A stretch of DNA of 64,000 nucleotides, taken from positions 24,997,151 to 25,061,150 of the forward strand of contig CM060118.1 of NCBI GenBank assembly GCA_030522415.1, in the 5' to 3' direction. This DNA comes from Channallabes apus (lineage: Eukaryota; Chordata; Actinopteri; Siluriformes; Clariidae). Positions 55,104-64,000 of this stretch are shown piece after piece. A model generated the notes under the pieces. That model saw only the letters and a program-made list of their open reading frames with translations. It was not told where the DNA came from and ran no database searches. Position 1 is the first letter of the stretch, and every line of letters begins with the position of its first letter. The position numbers and the translations under genes are program-made.

Positions 55104-58100
55104 GTGAGTACTTCCCGCCTCTCTCCCGCCGAGAAGAGAAGACGGGTAGCATCGGGGTTATGCTGGTACTGTGGGGGGAACGACCACCATATCCGAGACT
55201 GCCAGTTGCTACGAGCAAAACGCACACACCCACACAGACACGCCCCTACACACACACACACCACCACACAGACACCTGCACTTCGTACACACACACACGC
55301 ACACACATCCACACATGCACATACACACCTCCGTACGTCCACATCACACACACCACCTCGTACCCACCACCCATTTTGTGTAAAAGCTCAGTTGATGTTT
55401 AATGATTGTGTTTTGTCTGTCTTTCCCCTGATAGATTCCGGGGCGGCTGGTAACTTCATTTCTTCTACCCTCGTTTCCTCGCTGCAAGTTCCCGTGTCGA
55501 AGCTACCATACCCGATATCTATTAAGGCTCTAGATGGTCATGAGTTGGAACATTCGCCTGTTAAATTAATGACTGCGCCCCTCCGATTAACATTCCCCGG
55601 TCACATGGAGGAGCTAAAATTCTATGTGCTACCTCGGTCAGATCATTCCGTCGTGCTGGGTCTTCCATGGCTTAGCGCTCACAACCCCAATTTCGATTGG
55701 ACTAACTCCCGCGTCATATCATGGTCCCCTAGATGCTTAAAACTTTGTACACCGCCGACATTGACGGTCCAAACCACTACCATTGAAAGTCCGACTGCCC
55801 AAGTAACCACCAACATACCATCAGAGTACATGCGGTTTAAAGATGTGTTTAGTGTTAGGGCAGCTGCACGACTTCCCCCCCACCGCCCGTGGGACTGCGC
55901 GATTGAGCTACTGCCGGGGAAGGCACCTCCTTGCTCACGGGTTTACCCATTGTCAGTGGCAGAAACCAGGGCAATGGAGGAATACGTGAGTGAGGCACTC
56001 CAGCAGGGGCTCATCAGCAGGTCCACGTCCCCCGCTTCGGCAGGTTTTTTTTTCATAGAGAAAAAAGGGGGGGGCTTACGTCCCTGTATTGATTATAGAG
56101 GCCTCAATGCAGTAACAATAAAATATAAGCACCCACTGCCCCTGGTACCGGCCGCTATCGACCAACTCCGAGGAGCTTCCATCTTTACCAAACTCGACCT
56201 CCGCAGCGCATATAACCTCGTTCGTTTGCGTAAAGGCGATGAATGGAAGACGGCGTTTAGCACTACATCTGGGCATTATCAATACAACGTAATGGCATAT
56301 GGACTGGTAAACGCACCTGCGGTGTTTCAGGGGTTCATGAATGACGTGTTCCGGGATATGTTTAACCGTTTCGTCATAATATACCTGGATGATATCCTGA
56401 TATATTCACGGTCATATCCCGAGCACGTTGTTCATGTAACTGCCGTCCTTCACCGCCTGCGCAAACACGGGCTCTATGTGAAGGCAGAGAAATGCGCCTT
56501 TCACCAGAGGGAGGTGGCATTCCTCGGCTATCGCATAGGGCCACTGGGGGTCGAGATGGAAGCGACCAAAGTCGCGGCGGTACAACAATGGCCGGAACCG
56601 ACGTCAGTTAAGGCGCTACAGAGATTCTTGGGGTTTGCCAACTTTTATAGGCGGTTCATTCGGGGCTACAGCATGGTGGCAGCGCCCCTCACTTCACTAT
56701 TGAAAGGGAAACCGAAACGCCTTTGCGAGTTCCCAGTGGAAGCGCGAAGTGCGTTTCAACGTCTAAAACTTGCTTTCACAACCGCCCCTGTGTTAAAGTT
56801 GCCGGACCCAGAGAAGCCCTTTGTAGTCGAGGTCGATGCATCAGAGGTAGGCGTAGGGGCGGTGCTGTCACAACGCCACGGCCACCCTGAGAAACTCCAT
56901 CCCTGCGCTTTCTTTTCTAGGAAACTAACACCTGCCGAGCGAAACTATGATATCGGTAACCGAGAGCTGCTAGCAGTAAAAGCGGCGTTAGAGGAGTGGA
57001 GACACTGGCTGGAGGGGGCGAAACATTCATTTACGGTGCTCACGGATCATAGGAATCTAGAGTACCTTCAACACACAAAGAGATTAAACTCACGTCAAGC
57101 CCGATGGGCGCTCTTCTTCACGTGTTTCCGATTTATTATTACTTATCGCCCGGGCTCGAAAAATATAAAAGCGGATGCGCTGTCTCGCTATTATCCGTCG
57201 CCGGAGCCCATTACAACTCCGGAGCCCATTCTGCCATCTTCACTCGTAGTGGCTCCGATCACGTGGGACATCGAGTCGGAGATAGTTCAGTGGGCGCGGT
57301 CCAACCCCGTGCCTAGGAACTGTCCTCCGAATCGAACTTACGTGCCGGAGCCACTGCGCGAACGAGTGACGATCGCGGCTCATACGAGCCTAGCATCTGG
57401 ACACCCCGGCGTCTCACGAACCCTACACCAATTAGAACCAAAGTTCTGGTGGCCAAAGATGCGGGAAACTGTGAAGAGAGTAGTTTTGTCTTGCGCAGTG
57501 TGTGCGACTACAAAAACCCCACGTAGTCTACCAGTTGGAAAATTAACTCCCCTGCCAATACCAAACAGACCGTGGTCCCATATTGCTGTGGACTTTGTCA
57601 CAGATCTGCCGGTATCAAAAGGGTACACCACTATTCTAGTAGTAGTGGATAGATTTTCAAAGGGGTGCAAGTTCATCCCGTTTCGTGCCCTTCCGTCAGC
57701 ACTCCAGGTGGCGGAAAGCTTATTCACTTGTGTGTTTCGCTGCTACGGCATACCAGAAAATATTGTTTCCGATCGTGGTCCCCAATTCATCGCCAGGGTC
57801 TGGAAAGCGTTTTTCCAGAAATTGGGGACCACTGTTAGCCTAACGTCGGGCTACCACCCCGAATCTAACGGACAGGCAGAGCGGACTGTCCAAGAACTCG
57901 GGAGATATCTTCGGGCATACTGCAGCAGCCGACAACACGAATGGGCAGACTGTTTGACCTGGGCGGAATACGCACAAAACTCCCTGCGCCACTCCTCTAC
58001 CGGCCTAACGCCGTTCCAGTGTGTGCTAGGTTATCAACCCCCGCTATGTCCATGGGATGCCACGCCCACCGATGTGCCCATGGTGGACCAGTGGTTTGAA

Positions 58101-58817
58101 AGAGCGGAGAAAGTATGGGAGGACGCACACACCAAGATCTCCCAAGCAGTGCAGCGTTTCAAAAGACATGCCGATAGGCGGCGAAGGGAAAGTCGTCCGC
58201 TCCAGGTAGGCGATCGAGTATGGCTCTCGACACGGGACCTCCGCCTCAATCTCCCCTGTAAAAAACTGTCCCCCAGGTTCATAGGTCCTTTCCCCATCAC
58301 AGCGCAAATAAACCCAGTGTCATATAAATTAAAACTTCCTGCACATCTACGTATCCACCCTGTATTCCATATCTCTCTTCTCAGGCCGGTGGTCCGGGGC
58401 CCATTAGACGAAGGAGCAGCGGAACCTTCACTCCCCGGGGCTGTGGAGATAGAGGGTGCCCCAGCGTTTAGGGTCAAGGAACTGCTGGACTCACGGAGGA
58501 GAGGGGGGGCTCTACAATATCTAGTTGAGTGGGAGGGCTACGGCCCGGAGGAACGGAGCTGGGTCCCGGCACGGGACATTCTGAGTCGTGAACTCATTGT
58601 GGATTTCCACCAGGCACGGCCGGATCGCCCAGCGCCCCGTCCACCGGGTCGTCCCGCCCACCGGCAAATCCATCGCTCAGGTGAGTCCTCGCTCCCTCCG
58701 ACAGCACGTAGGGGACGCCCTCGCCTTCCTCCAGAAGCCAGTTCTGGAGGGGGGGGTGCTGTAACATCTGGGCCACCACAGCCTCGGAGAGTAAGATCCA
58801 GTTCCCCGGACTACTGA
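55104..58817 (+). CDS. pol: Chromovirus Pol with zinc knuckle and chromodomain, 1237 codons open
   Basis: The order is CCHC knuckle ([14 protein letters not shown], residues 20-33); a His/Thr-rich stretch (41-89) made by a CA microsatellite; aspartic protease ([13 protein letters not shown] at 111-113); reverse transcriptase ([18 protein letters not shown] at 427-430); RNase H ([30 protein letters not shown]); integrase ([18 protein letters not shown], then [15 protein letters not shown] and [11 protein letters not shown] with the D, D, E residues); a GPY/F-like part ([10 protein letters not shown]); and a chromodomain at about 1121-1172 ([31 protein letters not shown]), which reads histone marks to choose sites. 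There is no stop or frameshift in pol. The first codon is GTG in an already open frame, so translation would come from gag. Confidence 0.93.
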   Translation: MSTSRLSPAEKRRRVASGLCWYCGGNDHHIRDCQLLRAKRTHPHRHAPTHTHTTTQTPALRTHTHAHTSTHAHTHLRTSTSHTPPRTHHPFCVKAQLMFNDCVLSVFPLIDSGAAGNFISSTLVSSLQVPVSKLPYPISIKALDGHELEHSPVKLMTAPLRLTFPGHMEELKFYVLPRSDHSVVLGLPWLSAHNPNFDWTNSRVISWSPRCLKLCTPPTLTVQTTTIESPTAQVTTNIPSEYMRFKDVFSVRAAARLPPHRPWDCAIELLPGKAPPCSRVYPLSVAETRAMEEYVSEALQQGLISRSTSPASAGFFFIEKKGGGLRPCIDYRGLNAVTIKYKHPLPLVPAAIDQLRGASIFTKLDLRSAYNLVRLRKGDEWKTAFSTTSGHYQYNVMAYGLVNAPAVFQGFMNDVFRDMFNRFVIIYLDDILIYSRSYPEHVVHVTAVLHRLRKHGLYVKAEKCAFHQREVAFLGYRIGPLGVEMEATKVAAVQQWPEPTSVKALQRFLGFANFYRRFIRGYSMVAAPLTSLLKGKPKRLCEFPVEARSAFQRLKLAFTTAPVLKLPDPEKPFVVEVDASEVGVGAVLSQRHGHPEKLHPCAFFSRKLTPAERNYDIGNRELLAVKAALEEWRHWLEGAKHSFTVLTDHRNLEYLQHTKRLNSRQARWALFFTCFRFIITYRPGSKNIKADALSRYYPSPEPITTPEPILPSSLVVAPITWDIESEIVQWARSNPVPRNCPPNRTYVPEPLRERVTIAAHTSLASGHPGVSRTLHQLEPKFWWPKMRETVKRVVLSCAVCATTKTPRSLPVGKLTPLPIPNRPWSHIAVDFVTDLPVSKGYTTILVVVDRFSKGCKFIPFRALPSALQVAESLFTCVFRCYGIPENIVSDRGPQFIARVWKAFFQKLGTTVSLTSGYHPESNGQAERTVQELGRYLRAYCSSRQHEWADCLTWAEYAQNSLRHSSTGLTPFQCVLGYQPPLCPWDATPTDVPMVDQWFERAEKVWEDAHTKISQAVQRFKRHADRRRRESRPLQVGDRVWLSTRDLRLNLPCKKLSPRFIGPFPITAQINPVSYKLKLPAHLRIHPVFHISLLRPVVRGPLDEGAAEPSLPGAVEIEGAPAFRVKELLDSRRRGGALQYLVEWEGYGPEERSWVPARDILSRELIVDFHQARPDRPAPRPPGRPAHRQIHRSGESSLPPTARRGRPRLPPEASSGGGGAVTSGPPQPRRVRSSSPDY
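55224..55372 (+). repeat. CA microsatellite translated within Pol
   Basis: Imperfect CACACA repeats in frame give alternating Thr and His codons between the zinc knuckle and protease. The frame stays open through the tract. Confidence 0.88.
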
Positions 58818-59147
58818 GCCGTCGCTTTGTCTCCCCCTAGTGTGTCTGCATGTTTATGTCTCACATGATTAAGTAATGAAAAGCACCTGTGCCTCCTTGT
58901 GTGTCTCTCTATTTATACCAGCCAACCCCAGAGTCATTTGTCCGTCCACCGTCGTGTCCTAAAGTGTGTTTTCTTTCGAGTTCAACTGATACAAGGTTTT
59001 ATGTTGAGATTTTTGGTTAAGTTGAAGAAGTTTGGTTTGTTTTGGTTTTCATGCCCTTTGTGTTCATTTGAGTTTATTGGTAAATAAAACCAGTTGTTGA
59101 GTTCCAAGCCTGCATCTGCGTCCGCCTCCTGACTGAGTATCATGACA
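58759..59147 (+). repeat. 3' LTR of the chromovirus
   Basis: Near-identical to the 5' LTR. It is preceded by the polypurine tract GGAGGGGGGGGT. The pol frame runs about 19 codons into it before the stop at 58815-58817. Confidence 0.93.
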
Positions 59148-59585
59148 CATACCTGTGAAGTGAAAACCATTTCAGGTGACTACCTCTTGAAGCTCATCGA
59201 GAGAATGCCAAGAGTGTGCAAAGCAGTAACCAGAGCAAAGGGTGGCTATTTTGAAGAAACTAGAATATAAAACATGTTTTCAGTTATTTCACCTTTTTTT
59301 GTTAAGTACATAACTCCAAAGTACAAAATGTGTTCATTTATAGTTTTGATGCTTTCGGTGAGAATCTACCAATGTAAATGGTCATGAAAATAAAAAAAAC
59401 ATATTGAATAAGAAGGTGTGCCCAAACGTTTGGCCTGTACTGTATATGCTAAAATCTTTGGCGTGTTTGACACACATGCTTCAACAACCGGTCACGCGGA
59501 GAGCGTTCCCATAGTGTTTTCACGCAGCATCTCGTTCCTGCTTTTTCAAGGAACAGGGTTACAGCAAAGTAACCTGAGACGATTT

Positions 59586-60418
59586 TAGTGAATGTTACAA
59601 CTTTATAAATGTACTTTTAAAATACCTTTTTTTTTTTTTTTACTTTTTGTTGCTGGATTACAAATTGTTTGAAGAAGGATTGCAAATTTCACATTTTGGA
59701 GTTATATTAATTTATTAATTTAATATCTGTTTCTTTCTAAGAAGCATACTAATTCAAACATTACCTGTTTCTGGATAATCAGTGAACTTTACCACATAAT
59801 TAGCTGCTTTGAAGCTAAGATAAAATAAGACAAGATAAGGCTGCATGATAAGCCACCTGGTTGGTATTCTATACTCAAGAGACCAGAATAAATATAAACT
59901 GATCTAAAACAAGAATGCATCAACAGTACAGTATGTCAAGTTCAGTCTGGGTTATACAGCATGTGTTTAAAAAAATTATTCATATCAAGAATTAGAATAT
60001 TTCAGAGCCAGTAGATTCTTTCCTTGATCCTAACCTATAATGCAAACATTTTTATAAATGAATGATAAATCAGCTGTAACAGGACCAAAATGGTCACGAG
60101 ATAAACCATGTTGAACATACGGAAAACAAAGAATGCTTGCAGAATGCATAATGCTGTGCCTGAGCTTAATCTAAATATTCACATGGTGTTTTACTGTAAA
60201 TCATGAGATGCATAACTATTGAGCAAAACATAATTTAAGAGATAAATTAGATATGTCAACAGGACAAATATCTACTCATAACAAATTATCTTTAAATTAT
60301 GATTTAAATACCTGTAAAAAATCCAGCAGATACTTTGTATTTTGAATTAATATGAAATATATTACCTACTAGCTTACACACATAGTATAGAACTATAAAG
60401 AGGAAGATATGTTCAATA
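59586..60418. other. Intergenic DNA, no gene seen
   Basis: AT-rich sequence without coding motifs; a T-run lies near 59628-59641. Confidence 0.4.
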
Positions 60419-60420
60419 TA

Positions 60421-62029
60421 CAGTGGTGTGAAAAACTATTTGCCCCCTTCCTGATTTCTTATTCTTTTGCATGTTTGTCACACTTAAATGTTTCTGCTCA
60501 TCAAAAACCGTTAACTATTAGTCAAAGATAACATAATTGAACACAAAATGCAGTTTTTAAATGAAGGTTTACGTTATTAAGGGAGAAAAAACCCTCAAAA
60601 TCTACATGGCCCTGTGTGAAAAAGTGATTGCCCCCCTTGTTAAAAAATAACGTAACTGTGGTTTATCACACCTGAGTTCAATTTCTGTAGTCACCCCCAG
60701 GCCTGATTACTGCCACACCTGTTTCAATCAAGAAATCACTTAAATAGGAGCTACCTGACACAGAGAAGTAGACCAAAAGCACCTCAAAAGCTAGACATCA
60801 TGCCAAGATCCAAAGAAATTCCAGGAACAAATGAGAACAAAAGTAATTGAGATCTATCAGTCTGGTAAAGGTTATAAAGCCATTTCTAAAGCTTTGGGAC
60901 TCCAGCGAACCACAGTGAGAGCCATTATCCACAAATGGCAAAAACATGGAACAGTGGTGAACCTTCCCAGGAGTGGCCGGCCGACCAAAATTACCCCAAG
61001 AGCGCAGAGACGACTCATCCGAGAGGCCACAAAAGACCCCAGGACAACATCTAAAGAACTGCAGGCCTCACTTGCCTCAATTAAGGTCAGTGTTCACGAC
61101 TCCACCATAAGAAAGAGACTGGGCAAAAACGGCCTGCATGGCAGATTTCCAAGGTGCAAACCAAGGAAATCCAAGGCTCGTCTCAATTTTGCTAAAAAAC
61201 ATCTCAATGATTGCCAAGTCTTTTGGGAAAATACCTTGTTGACCGACGAGACAAAAGTTGAACTTTTTGGAAGGTGCGTGTCCCGTTACATCTGGCGTAA
61301 AAGTAACACAGCATTTCAGAAAAAGAACATCATACCAACAGTAAAATAAGGTGGTGGTAGTGTGATGGTCTGGGGTTGTTTTGCTGCTTCAGGACCTGGA
61401 AGGCTTGCTGTGATAGATGGAACCATGAATTCTACTGTCTACCAAAAAATCCTGAAGGAGAATGTCCGGCCATCTGTTCGTCAACTCAAGCTGAAGCGAT
61501 CTTGGGTGCTGCAGCAGGACAATGACCCAAAACACACCAGCAAATCCACCTCTGAATGGCTGAAGAAAAACAAAATGAAGACTTTGGAGTGGCCTAGTCA
61601 AAGTCCTGACCTGAATCCTATTGAGATGTTGTGGCATGACCTTAAAAAGGCGGTTCATGCTAGAAAACCCTCAAATAAAGCTGAATTACAACAATTCTGT
61701 AAAGATGAGTGGGCCAAAATTCCTCCAGAGCGCTGTAAAAGACTCGTTGCAAGTTATCGCAAACGCTTGATTGCAGTTATTGCTGCTAAGGGTGGCCCAA
61801 CCAGTTATTAGGTTCAGGGGGCAATTACTTTTTCACACAGGGCCATGTAGGTTTGGATTTTTTTTCTCCCTAAATAATAAAACCCCTCATTTAAAAACTG
61901 CATTTTGTGTTTACTTGTGTCATCTTTGACTAATAGTTAAATGTGTTTGATGATCAGAAACATTTTGTGTGACAAACATGCAAAAGAATAAGAAATCAGG
62001 AGGGGGGCAAATAGTTTTTCACACCACTG
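60421..62029 (+). mobile_element. Tc1-type transposon family A, full length (1609 bp)
   Basis: The inverted ends begin CAGTGGTGTGAAAAACTATT on both sides and extend about 210 bases. TA flanks the element (60419-60420 and 62030-62031). The right end is repeated at window positions 1-197, so two copies bracket the window about 60 kb apart. Confidence 0.95.
60800..61811 (+). pseudogene. Tc1 family A transposase, one frameshift and one stop
   Basis: Cut-and-paste transposase of the DD34E type. From ATG at 60800 the first eight codons (MPRSKEIP) lead into a one-base insertion; the frame then runs RTKVIEIYQSGKGYKAISK and LQRTTVRAIIHKWQKHG (paired-like helix-turn-helix), an AT-hook-like GRPTK, then LLTDETKVELFG (first Asp), a stop at 61347-61349 where a His codon is expected (before GGGSVMVWGCFAA), QDNDPKHTSK (second Asp) and SPDLNPIEMLW (Glu), ending in AAKGGPTSY. 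All three catalytic residues are present; only two small lesions inactivate it. Confidence 0.92.
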
Positions 62030-62031
62030 TA

Positions 62032-62868
62032 TGGCAGCCACTGCAGTGTTGAAATAATATGGTAAGTAATTATTATTCACTTTTTGTAAAACAGGCATAT
62101 TGTCTGGCATCAGTTTAGCATACACTGGTGTAATATTGATGAATATACAGTACACATGGAAACATTGTGTTGTAACACAGCCTAAAATGTGCATTTAATG
62201 TTTTGGCTTGCACAGTTTGGATGTATTGGAGTTGGACAGAACATAATTGTGTATTGTAAAGAGGTTAACATTTATTTATTGTTTCAACGAACCTGGCTCT
62301 AGATGCCAGCAGAATTGTAGGAACCACTGGTGTAATGTTTTCAGGGCTGAATTAATGGCCAGGCTTTCACACAGTAACTCTGCTGGGTTCTCCGAGAAAA
62401 TGCTGATAAGCTATTTGACTTGTGTTTTGTTCTCCTCAGAGAGAACTACAGTACTCAGAGCTCAATGGCCCAGTATGATTTTTCACCAAGCTGGAGGTAA
62501 CCATTACTGGTAGTTTTTAACAGAATTACACTGGGGAATTGTTTGACATCCACTATATTTTATTTGTGCAATATCTTTTTTATTCTATCACACCCACTGA
62601 TTTATGACATGTTACTCACAAAATAACTCTTACATACTCATACATGGTAAGAGAGAAAGTTTCAGAGTGCTCTAATTAACCTCCTCTGGTAGAAGTCATT
62701 TTATAATTACTGTCTGATCTTTATGTTCCTCTGAAGATCATTGAGTCACAGAGTGGTTGGTGTATAAAGGCCTTCTGATATACATATGACATACTCAGTA
62801 AAGCTGCAGAGGTTGTAAATAACCTCTACTCTATAAACTAGCCGAGACAAGTCCTATTGTATTCTGTT
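62032..62868. other. Intergenic DNA, no gene seen
   Basis: No recognisable coding motifs or repeats. Confidence 0.4.
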
Positions 62869-62882
62869 AATAAAGTCAGCTT

Positions 62883-63346
62883 TTCTTTTCCCCCTCTTTT
62901 TTCTGGATTTTTCCCGATTTTCTCCCCTATCTTTTAATCGTGTACAATTCCTCCCAGTCACTAGTGGCTCCCCACATTAAGCTTCTTCAGTTGGGAGGGC
63001 CGCAGACGGACCCACGTGACGTCACCGACCATCTTTTCGAACTGCTCGCTCACGCACCATTGGGGGGTGGCATAACACACTCGGAGGGACAGCGCCATCC
63101 ACTCCCTCCGCTTACGTGAACTCACAGACGCTTGTAGAGCCGTCATTAATGCCATAAATGCCGTTGTCCAGCCGTCATTAATGTGGGAGCACTGAGTACC
63201 TCTCATCCCTCCCCTTTGAGAGAGCTCGGCCAATCAGCTCTCTCTCTAGGCCTCCGGCTGTGAGAGGTAACAGCATCACCTGGGGTTCGGACCAGCGATC
63301 TCCGGATGATAGGGCAAGCACTTTACCACTGTGCCACTCGGAGGCC
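62883..63346 (-). repeat. tRNA-derived SINE, full length, with 14-bp target duplication
   Basis: On the minus strand it starts GGCCTCCGAGTGGCACAGTG with an A box (TGGCACAGTGGTAAAG) and B box (GGTCCGAACCCC), then a body of about 350 bases and an A-rich tail (GGAAAAATCCAGAAAAAAG). A perfect 14-bp repeat AATAAAGTCAGCTT flanks it (62869-62882 and 63347-63360), so insertion was recent. It is not the Mermaid-like family and its tail is not the LINE tail seen elsewhere in the window. Confidence 0.9.
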
Positions 63347-63360
63347 AATAAAGTCAGCTT

Positions 63361-63670
63361 CATAAAATCAGCAGAGATGATTACATAGCATGTATAACTA
63401 TAGAATGTTAAACACATGAACAAATTCATAAAGGACATCCAGGACACATACTGTAACTGTGGTAAATAACTCTTTGAAGATATTTTGAAGGTTGGGTTTT
63501 CATGTGAGAATAAATGACTGAAGCTATGGAGAACAAACTACAGTATAGTAATATAAACCTAGGATTACAATTTACACATTTTCATAACTTAGTGAAGTAT
63601 ATACAGCACATTACATTCATTTATATATCATCGGTCTGTAACATGATTAGATATAAAAGGGATATGGAAT
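63361..63670. other. Intergenic DNA, no gene seen
   Basis: No motifs seen between the SINE and the transposase fragment. Confidence 0.35.
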
Positions 63671-64000
63671 ACTTTAAAAATAACTTTCCTCAACGTCAAA
63701 TTGCGAAGACTTAGCAAATCGCATTGTCTAACATCATAACATCATCAAAAGATTCGGAGAAACTGGAGAAATCTCTGTTCATAAGGGCCAAGGCCAAGGT
63801 TCTTTGTTGGACACTGCATCACTCATCGGCATAATTGTGTAATTGACATTACTAAATGGGCTCAGGAATACGTCCAGAAACCACTGTCGGTAAACACAAA
63901 CCGACATGCCATCTACAGATGCCAACTAAAGCTCTATCGTGCAAAAAGGAAGTCATACAGTATGTGAACGTGGTCAAGACGAGCCGCTGGTCCTGTGGGC
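63671..64000 (+). pseudogene. Tc1/mariner-like transposase N-terminal fragment, cut by window end
   Basis: Plus-strand translation in changing frames gives FPQRQIAKT followed by a stop, then residues like ITSSKDSEKLEKSL and, in another frame, a KPLSVNTNRHAIYRCQLKL block: the two helix-turn-helix units of a Tc1-type transposase. The catalytic core would lie beyond the window. Several small deletions relative to what the family needs show it is decayed. It is a different family from A and B. Confidence 0.65.

Larger units (their letters stand above)
53966..59147 (+). mobile_element. Chromodomain gypsy retrotransposon (chromovirus), complete and young
   Basis: The LTRs (53966-54353 and 58759-59147) differ at only two positions that I can find, and a 5-bp duplication CATAC flanks the element exactly (53961-53965 and 59148-59152). 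The internal region encodes gag and pol in the order protease, RT, RNase H, integrase, chromodomain. It inserted in the 5' leader of the Tc1 element. Two frame disruptions in gag are the only coding damage seen. Confidence 0.95.
52684..59442 (-). mobile_element. Tc1-type transposon family B, carrying a gypsy element
   Basis: The ends CAGTACAGGCCAAAAGTTTG and, inverted, CAGTACAGGCCAAACGTTTG are flanked by TA (52682-52683 and 59443-59444). The terminal repeats are long, more than 200 bases, and include the C-terminal transposase codons: the same coding block appears inverted at 59160-59265. The transposase is on the minus strand (52848-53832). A gypsy element inserted in the 5' leader. Without it the element is about 1.6 kb. 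Confidence 0.9.
50098..59580 (+). mobile_element. DIRS retrotransposon copy 2, with nested Tc1 and gypsy elements
   Basis: The left terminal repeat (about 50098-50300: GTTCCCTTTCAAAAGCTACA, CACCAAAGATTTTGGC, AACCTCGGTCAGGTGACG) is the inverse of the right one (52437-52683 plus 59443-59580). The internal part keeps pieces of gag and reverse transcriptase but lacks RNase H and the recombinase, so it is an internally deleted copy. The Tc1 element sits in the right terminal repeat at a TA; its removal restores the sequence seen intact at 6010-6050. Confidence 0.82.

Overview
The window is eukaryotic nuclear DNA from a ray-finned fish. The evidence is the mix of mobile elements, which is typical of teleosts: Tc1 transposons, a DIRS retrotransposon, chromodomain-type and PNMA-type gypsy elements, L2 and Rex1/CR1-like LINEs, two PIF/Harbinger families with separate Myb-like and nuclease genes, hAT elements with 8-bp duplications, and tRNA-derived SINEs. 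A catfish-like species is possible from the SINE type, but I cannot prove it. I see no convincing host protein-coding gene. The only candidate host transcription unit is a two-exon, probably non-coding model (exon 1 ending at 8677, exon 2 at 12649-13075).

Layout, left to right. 1-7.9 kb: the end of a Tc1 element, a pogo-like MITE carrying a SINE, a decayed L1-Tx1 reverse transcriptase fragment, a hAT end, the recombinase end of a DIRS element, and another SINE. 8.3-13.1 kb: a CpG-rich, YY1-type promoter/exon candidate, then a large foldback element (529-bp arms) whose right arm is split by a hAT element with a BED-finger remnant, then a 23-bp tandem repeat and the second candidate exon. 13.2-19.1 kb: a near-complete LINE on the minus strand, split by a Harbinger element. 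19.1-22.5 kb: a tandem duplication with a minimal tRNA-Ile-type SINE between the copies. 22.6-41.2 kb: a second copy of the same LINE on the plus strand, split by a defective endogenous retrovirus. That retrovirus is itself split by an L2 LINE and by a gypsy element on the minus strand whose Gag resembles the PNMA family.

41.2-43.4 kb holds nothing I recognise. 43.5-48.1 kb: a second Harbinger family, carrying a 1.2-kb hAT element. 48.2-50.1 kb: a rearranged SINE and a Tc1-type MITE. 50.1-59.6 kb: a DIRS element containing a Tc1 element, which contains a young chromodomain gypsy element with a fully open 1237-residue pol frame. 59.6-64 kb: a full-length Tc1 copy (same family as the fragment at position 1), a young tRNA SINE with a perfect 14-bp duplication, and a Tc1/mariner transposase fragment running off the end.

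The window works as a record of successive insertions. Target duplications and restored reading frames give the order of events: LINE, then retrovirus, then L2 and gypsy; DIRS, then Tc1, then chromovirus; LINE tail, then Harbinger, then hAT. Almost every autonomous element is disabled by frameshifts, deletions or later insertions. The exceptions are the chromovirus pol frame and the L2 reverse transcriptase frame.
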